Assembly (NCBI RefSeq): GCF_900143215.1
Contig: NZ_FRDM01000002.1
Coordinates: 248,001 to 312,000, forward strand
Length of the DNA: 64,000 nt
Source of the DNA: Geodermatophilus obscurus
Lineage (GTDB): Bacteria > Actinomycetota > Actinomycetes > Mycobacteriales > Geodermatophilaceae
Direction of reading: 5' to 3'
A program made the translations under genes and the position numbers. Below, piece by piece: positions 59,729 through 64,000 of this stretch (position 1 is the stretch's first letter; each line of letters opens with the position of its first letter). Under the pieces are notes generated by a model that ran no database searches, was not told the DNA's origin, and saw only the letters and a program-made list of their open reading frames with translations.

Positions 59729-60550
59729 GTGGAGCGAGCCAGCATCAACGGTGTCGAACTCGAGTACGAGGTGACGGGCGCCGGCGAGGCCGTGCTGCTC
59801 ATCAGCCCCGTCCTGGCCGACGGCTTCCTGCCGCTGGTCGAGGAGCCGGCGCTGGCCGATCGGTACCAGCTGATCCGCTACCACAAGCGGGGCTGGGCGG
59901 GCAGCACACGCACCCCGCCGCCGGTGAGCGTGGCCGACCACGCCGCCGACGCCGCGGGGCTCCTCGGCCACCTGGGCGTGCCACGCGCCCACGTCGCCGG
60001 TCACTCGACCGGCGCGGTCGTCGCGACCCAGCTGGCGGTCGACGATCCCGGGATCGTGCAGACCCTGGTCCTCCTGGAGCCGTTCGTGCTCTCGGTGCCC
60101 AGCGGCGAGGCCGTCCTCCAGCAGGCCGGCCCCGCATTCGAGGCGTACGGCAACGGAGACCACGAGGAGGCGTGGGCCCTCTTCCTCAGCGTCGCGTGCG
60201 GCCTGGACCGGGCACCGTGCCGCGCCCTGCTGGAGCAGCGGATCCCCGGCGTGGTGGCCCAGGCGGTCGAGGACGCCGACACCTGCTTCGGCGTCGAGCT
60301 GCCCGCCATGGCCGAGTGGGCGTTCGGCCCGGAGCAGGCAGCCGCCATCCGTTGCCCGACGCTGTCCGTGCTCGGCGGCGACACCCTGCCGCTGTTCGTG
60401 GAGGTCGCCGCCCTCCTCCGCTCGGCGGTCCCGGACCTCGAGGAGCGCACGATCGAGGGCGTCGGTCATCTCCTGCACGTGCAGCGCCCCGAGCCCGTCG
60501 CCCGCGCGATGCGCTCGTTCCTCGGCCGCCACCCCATGGCCGGCGACTGA
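59729..60550 (+). CDS. Alpha/beta hydrolase
   Basis: A 273-residue hydrolase. It has an HKRGWAGSTR turn after the third strand, the nucleophile elbow GHSTGA (about 91-96) and a late His in GVGHLLHVQRP. GTG 59729 follows GAGGAGGAG. It is controlled from the same divergent region as the TPR regulator. Its family contains esterases and peroxidase-like members; the substrate is unknown. Confidence 0.85.
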   Translation: MERASINGVELEYEVTGAGEAVLLISPVLADGFLPLVEEPALADRYQLIRYHKRGWAGSTRTPPPVSVADHAADAAGLLGHLGVPRAHVAGHSTGAVVATQLAVDDPGIVQTLVLLEPFVLSVPSGEAVLQQAGPAFEAYGNGDHEEAWALFLSVACGLDRAPCRALLEQRIPGVVAQAVEDADTCFGVELPAMAEWAFGPEQAAAIRCPTLSVLGGDTLPLFVEVAALLRSAVPDLEERTIEGVGHLLHVQRPEPVARAMRSFLGRHPMAGD

Positions 60551-60646
60551 CGGAGGAGTGCGGGGCCGCGCGGCCTCCCGTGCGGTCGCGGACGGCCGGC
60601 TCCGGGTGAGGGCCCGCCCGGCCGTCCCCGTGCCAGGGTGGGTGAC

Positions 60647-62272
60647 ATGACCGTGGAGCGGCGGGTCCGGCTGCAGTTCGAGGAGTCGGCGCGGACGGCC
60701 GGCACCCACGGCAACCTCTCGGCCGTCCGCAGCGACGGCGCCGTCCTCTGGGTGGCCGGCGACGAGACCGCGACGATCGAGCGGCTGGTCGCCGATGCTC
60801 CGGAGGAGCCGCACCGCTACGCGCAGCAGACCGGCGTCCGCCTCGCCGACCACGTGGAGCTGCCCGCTCCCGAGGACGACGAGGACGAGGCCGACATCGA
60901 GGGCCTGGCCCGGCACGGCTGCTTCCTGTGGGCGGTCGGGTCGCACAGCCTGCGCCGCAAGCAGATCAAGGCCCGGCACAGCGGCGGCAAGGCCCTGCGC
61001 CGGCTGGCCGCGGTCACCGGCCAGCCCAACCGCCAGCTCCTCGTCCGGTTGCCCGTGGCTGTCGTGGACGGCCTGCCGACCGTCGTGCGCGAACTGGAGG
61101 AGGACGGGATCCGGCACCGCGCCGCGTCCTTCGGCCTCCACGGCGCCGACCTGCGGGACGTCCTGGCCGACGACGAGCACCTGGGCCCGTTCCTGCCGCT
61201 GCCGGGCAAGGACAACGGGCTGGACGTCGAGGGCATCGCCGTCGCCGGGCCGCGGGTGTACCTGGGCCTGCGCGGGCCGGTGCTGCGCGGCTGGGCCGTG
61301 GTGCTGGAGCTGCACCCCGAGGTCGACCCCGCCGCGCCGGAGCGGCTGCACCTGACCGCGTTCGACGACGGCCGCCCGTACCGCAAGCACGTCCTGCGGC
61401 TGCGCGGTCTGGGGGTGCGAGACCTCTGCCCGCACGGGGACGACCTGCTCGTGCTGGCCGGCCCCACGATGGACCTCGACGGACCGGTGCACGTCTTCCG
61501 CTGGCACGGGGCCCTGCAGGCGGACACGCCGCAGGTGGTCCGCGGCGACCTGCTCACGCGGGAGCTCGACCTGCCCTACGGCGAGGGGCACGACCACGCC
61601 GAGGGCATCGGGGTGCTCGGTCCGGACGACGGTCCGCGCCTGCTGGTCGTCCACGACAGCCCGTCCCCGGATCGGCTGACCGACGACGGGAGCGTCCTCG
61701 CCGACGTGGTCCGGCTGCCGGGTGCGCCGTGCCGGTCCGTGCCCGACCGGGGTGGTGTGCTCCCGCAGCGGCAGCCGACTGCCGGGCCGGAGGTGGGCGG
61801 CACGGCGTCTCCGGACGTGCACCTGCGGGAGATCACCGACGAGGACCGCGAGGCGGTCCGCGCGTTGCGCGTCCGAGGCCGCCAGAAGCGGTTCGTCGCC
61901 TCGGTGTCCTGCTCGCTGCGGGACGCCGCCGAGACGCCCCAGGCCAATCCGTGGTCCCGCGCGGTGTACTGCGGTGACGAGCCGGTCGGCTTCGTGATGC
62001 TCTCCTGGAAGCCGCGCAAGGGCCGGTACCGAGGGCGCCACTTCCTGTGGCGGCTGCTGATCGACAAGCGGTACCAGGGACGCGGGATCGGCCGCGCGGT
62101 GCTGACGCAGATCGTCGACCTGGTGCGAGCCGACGGCGGCACCGAGCTGCTGACCAGCTACGAGCCCGGCGAGGGCGGGCCGTGGCCCTTCTACCAGCGG
62201 TTCGGTTTCCGGCCCACCGGTGAGACCGACGACGGCGAGATCGTCCTGCGGCTCCCGCTGCCCGCCTCCTGA
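60647..62272 (+). CDS. DUF3616-GNAT fusion protein
   Basis: A 541-residue two-part protein. Residues 1-365 match DUF3616 (beta-propeller-like; DIEGLARHGCFLWAVGSHSLRRKQ, GKDNGLDVEGIAVAGPRVYLGLRGPV, GHDHAEGIGVL). After a 25-residue linker rich in Pro/Gly, residues 395-541 form a GNAT acetyltransferase (VHLREITDEDREAVRALRV, YQGRGIGRAVL for acetyl-CoA, FYQRFGFRPTGE). The GNAT part resembles spermidine/diamine acetyltransferases. ATG 60647. The fusion may be genuine or the result of a lost stop between two genes. Confidence 0.82.
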   Translation: MTVERRVRLQFEESARTAGTHGNLSAVRSDGAVLWVAGDETATIERLVADAPEEPHRYAQQTGVRLADHVELPAPEDDEDEADIEGLARHGCFLWAVGSHSLRRKQIKARHSGGKALRRLAAVTGQPNRQLLVRLPVAVVDGLPTVVRELEEDGIRHRAASFGLHGADLRDVLADDEHLGPFLPLPGKDNGLDVEGIAVAGPRVYLGLRGPVLRGWAVVLELHPEVDPAAPERLHLTAFDDGRPYRKHVLRLRGLGVRDLCPHGDDLLVLAGPTMDLDGPVHVFRWHGALQADTPQVVRGDLLTRELDLPYGEGHDHAEGIGVLGPDDGPRLLVVHDSPSPDRLTDDGSVLADVVRLPGAPCRSVPDRGGVLPQRQPTAGPEVGGTASPDVHLREITDEDREAVRALRVRGRQKRFVASVSCSLRDAAETPQANPWSRAVYCGDEPVGFVMLSWKPRKGRYRGRHFLWRLLIDKRYQGRGIGRAVLTQIVDLVRADGGTELLTSYEPGEGGPWPFYQRFGFRPTGETDDGEIVLRLPLPAS

Positions 62273-62297
62273 GCACACCCGGGCCCTCCCCGGCCGG

Positions 62298-62311
62298 CGG
62301 TCCGTGGACCG
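62298..62311. terminator. Short palindrome between convergent genes
   Basis: CGGTCC-GT-GGACCG between the DUF3616-GNAT and sigma-factor 3' ends; a weak bidirectional terminator candidate. Confidence 0.35.
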
Positions 62312-62376
62312 GCGCGGCAGCGGTGCAGGACTCGAGGACGTGCGGAGCGGTCGGCGCGGGCGATCCCGCCGACCGG

Positions 62377-63240
62377 CTACCGCTGCCGGAGGGGCTGCAG
62401 GTCCAGGCCCGCGAGGGTCTGCGGGGCGGCGAGCAGGTCGATCGCGGTCACGACGCCGTCCTCGACGGTGAAGGCGAAGACCACCTGCGGCGTGCCCCTC
62501 AGCGACCACAGCGCGCCCGGTTCGCCGTCGACGAGCACGAGCCGCGCGGCCCGCGCCCGGCCGGAGAGGAACTGGGCCACCCCGGTCGCCCCGCGCACCT
62601 CGGCGGCGGCGCCCATCCGGGCGGCCACGGCGTCGGACCGCAGCACCGCCTCGGGGTGGAGGAGCTCGAGCAGGGCGGCGAAGTCGCCGTTGCGAGACGC
62701 GTCCAGGAAGGCCGCGACCACCTCCCGGCGCCGCTCGGTGGCGTCGGGCAGCTCGGCTCCGCGCACGCGGCGCCGGGCCCGGCTGGCCAGCTGCCGGGCC
62801 GCGGCAGGCGAGCGGTCGACGATCGACGCGATCTCGTCGAAGGGCACGTCGAACAGGTCGTGCAGCACGAAGGCCAGCCGCTCGGCGGGCGCGAGCTGGT
62901 CGAGGACCACGAGCAGCGCCAGCCCCACGGAGTCGGCGCGCACCGCCTCCTCGGCGGGGTCGGCGGCGGCGTGCAGGCGGGCCGGCGGCGCGTCGTCGAA
63001 GGGCTCCTCGCGGCGGTTGGCGCGGGCGCGCAGCTGGTTGAGCGCCACCCGCGCCACGACGGTCGTCAGCCAGCCGCCGAGGTTCTCCACCTCGTCGCTG
63101 CCGGCCCGGCTGACCCGCAGCCAGGCCTCCTGGACGGCGTCCTCGGCCTCGGCGCGCGAGCCGAGCAGGCGGGAGGCCACGGCGGTCAGCCGGTCGCGGT
63201 GCTCCTCGAACCGCGCGGCGAGGACGTCGTGATCACTCAT
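62377..63240 (-). CDS. ECF41-like RNA polymerase sigma factor
   Basis: A 287-residue sigma factor. Sigma2 is at 8-75 (FEEHRDRLTAVASRLLGSRAEAEDAVQEAWLR), sigma4 at about 110-165 (LAPAERLAFVLHDLFDVPFDEIASIVDRSPAAARQLASRARRRV). The last 110 residues are a SnoaL-like domain, as in ECF41/SigJ, that tunes activity. No anti-sigma gene is adjacent. ATG 63240. It is divergent from a VOC gene, a probable target. Confidence 0.9.
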   Translation of the reverse strand: MSDHDVLAARFEEHRDRLTAVASRLLGSRAEAEDAVQEAWLRVSRAGSDEVENLGGWLTTVVARVALNQLRARANRREEPFDDAPPARLHAAADPAEEAVRADSVGLALLVVLDQLAPAERLAFVLHDLFDVPFDEIASIVDRSPAAARQLASRARRRVRGAELPDATERRREVVAAFLDASRNGDFAALLELLHPEAVLRSDAVAARMGAAAEVRGATGVAQFLSGRARAARLVLVDGEPGALWSLRGTPQVVFAFTVEDGVVTAIDLLAAPQTLAGLDLQPLRQR

Positions 63241-63311
63241 GTCGTCACATCCCTCGGTCGGCGGGTGTCAGAGAGGTGGCAGACCCGAACCCGACGATCG
63301 AGGAGCACACC

Positions 63312-63656
63312 ATGACGACCGGGATCCGCACCGTCATCTACCCCGTGACCGACCTGGCCCACGCCAAGGCGCTGTTCGGCGCCCTGCTCGGCGCCGAACC
63401 GGTGGTGGACGCGCCGTACTACGCCCAGTTCGACGCCGACGGCCAGGCGATCGGCCTCGACCCGCACGGCCACCGGCACGGGCAGTCCGGTCCGGTCGCG
63501 TACTGGCACGTGGACGACGTCGCGACGAGCCTCGCCGCTCTGGTGCAGGCCGGCGCCGAGACGGTGCAGGACCCCACCGACGTCGGCGGCGGCCTCCTGG
63601 TCGCCCTGGCCCGGGACGGCGACGGCAACCTGATCGGCCTGCGCCAGGCGGGGTGA
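63312..63656 (+). CDS. VOC/glyoxalase superfamily protein
   Basis: A 114-residue VOC protein: IRTVIYPVTDLAHAKALFGALLGAEP, VAYWHVDDVATSLAALVQAGAE and the ending ALARDGDGNLIGLRQ. ATG 63312 follows AGGAG. It is 71 bp from the divergent ECF41-like sigma factor, a pairing that suggests the sigma factor drives it. Its substrate is unknown. Confidence 0.88.
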   Translation: MTTGIRTVIYPVTDLAHAKALFGALLGAEPVVDAPYYAQFDADGQAIGLDPHGHRHGQSGPVAYWHVDDVATSLAALVQAGAETVQDPTDVGGGLLVALARDGDGNLIGLRQAG

Positions 63657-63830
63657 TCCGTTCAGCGCACCGTCGAGCGGGCGAGGACCGCGGCCGGTGC
63701 GGCGTTGCACGCGTCGCGTCCCCGGCCGGGTCCACCCCCCGCCGCAGCACCGGCACACCCGTGGAGGAGCCGTCGGTTCCGTGCGCGGGGGGCGACGGGA
63801 TCCGGCATCCGTTGCACACCGGGCTCATAA

Positions 63831-63846
63831 TCGAACACGTGTTCGC
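63831..63846 (+). promoter_or_regulatory. LexA (SOS) box
   Basis: TCGAACACGTGTTCGC, differing by one terminal base from the actinobacterial LexA consensus TCGAAC-N4-GTTCGA. CATAAT (63826-63831), a good -10, abuts it. It lies 60-75 nt before the gene at 63906, so that gene is likely damage-inducible. No gene is seen between 63657 and 63905. Confidence 0.8.
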
Positions 63847-63905
63847 ACGACTGCGACCGGCCCCACCGCCGGTCGTCCGGTCGGCCTGACGCCCAGGAGG
63901 CCCTG

Positions 63906-64000
63906 ATGACCACTGTCTCGACGTCCCACCTGCCCGCCGGGGAGCCGGTCCTGACCACCGACGTGGTGGGCACGGACTTCGGCCTCCCCCTGGTCCGGCC
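63906..64000 (+). CDS. Start of an SOS-controlled gene, truncated by window edge
   Basis: ATG 63906 follows CCAGGAGG and opens a frame beginning MTTVSTSHLPAGEPVL that continues to the window end (31 codons seen). I do not recognise the N-terminus. The LexA box upstream suggests a DNA-damage function. Confidence 0.65.
   Translation, partial: MTTVSTSHLPAGEPVLTTDVVGTDFGLPLVR

Noticed and set aside
59672-62509. A 945-codon minus-strand frame opposite the hydrolase and DUF3616-GNAT genes
   Set aside because: The sense strand carries two clear protein families; the antisense frame has no recognisable motif.
1-64000. tRNA or rRNA genes
   Set aside because: No cloverleaf-type sequence with a T-loop GTTCGA(A/N) context and no rRNA segment was found by eye; the GTTCG at 63841 belongs to the LexA box.

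Overview
The window reads as chromosomal DNA of a very GC-rich actinobacterium, most likely a member of Geodermatophilaceae (Blastococcus, Geodermatophilus or Modestobacter type). The evidence is the codon bias, frequent GTG starts, ATGA/GTGA gene overlaps, DUF5709 and DUF6510 proteins, a fused OleBC protein and an actinobacterial-type LexA box. The placement is an inference from composition and gene families. I see no rRNA, tRNA, CRISPR array or insertion sequence.

1-9.6 kb: a sugar-acid catabolic island under two IclR regulators. One arm is a KDPG-type aldolase, an FMN alpha-hydroxyacid (lactate) dehydrogenase, an Nramp-fold transporter without the metal-binding motifs, a PfkB kinase and a DHDPS-family aldolase. 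The other arm is an SDR, an IclR regulator, an FAH-family hydrolase and a zinc alcohol dehydrogenase split by a frameshift. FAH-type cleavage of a 2,4-diketo-3-deoxy acid gives pyruvate plus lactate, which would fit the lactate dehydrogenase.

9.7-19.3 kb: a PQQ locus. On the minus strand lie a GAF/LytTR regulator and an overlapping M19 dipeptidase. Facing away from them, after a tandem array of six 18-bp repeats, come a cupredoxin-fold protein without copper ligands, a PQQ alcohol dehydrogenase with the lanthanide-type Asp pair and no signal peptide, pqqA, pqqB, pqqC, pqqD, pqqE and a Ca/Na-exchanger-like protein. A hairpin separates pqqA from pqqB. Short tandem repeats also occur inside pqqC and at the pqqD/pqqE overlap.

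19.4-23.4 kb: small housekeeping or accessory genes: a DUF1232 protein, a HbpS/GlcG-like protein, an APC permease, and a sulfite-oxidase-like molybdoenzyme with its flavin reductase.

23.5-40.5 kb: a block of hydrolases, oxidoreductases and small stress proteins (two alpha/beta hydrolases, one truncated; a thioredoxin-like protein, an epoxide hydrolase, a flavin disulfide oxidoreductase, a DUF1330 protein, a VOC protein, a redoxin, an NTF2-like protein and a TetR regulator). It is flanked by two very large ATPase-LuxR (LAL) regulators. A CCAGGG-N5-CCCTGG element, or its half-site, recurs in several promoters of this block.

40.6-48.1 kb: the oleA-oleBC-oleD operon for long-chain olefins. It is followed by a zinc-finger coiled-coil protein divergent from a tyrosine recombinase.

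48.1-64 kb: a membrane-anchored hydrolase, a TylF-type methyltransferase, an HpcH aldolase, SerA, an AhpD-like protein, a glycerophosphodiesterase, a methyltransferase, two TPR regulators, another hydrolase, a DUF3616-GNAT fusion, an ECF41-like sigma factor and a VOC protein. At the right edge a perfect LexA (SOS) box precedes a gene that runs off the window. Decayed genes are scattered through the window: the zinc ADH, a haloacetate dehalogenase, an AhpD C-terminus and a DsbA-family protein.
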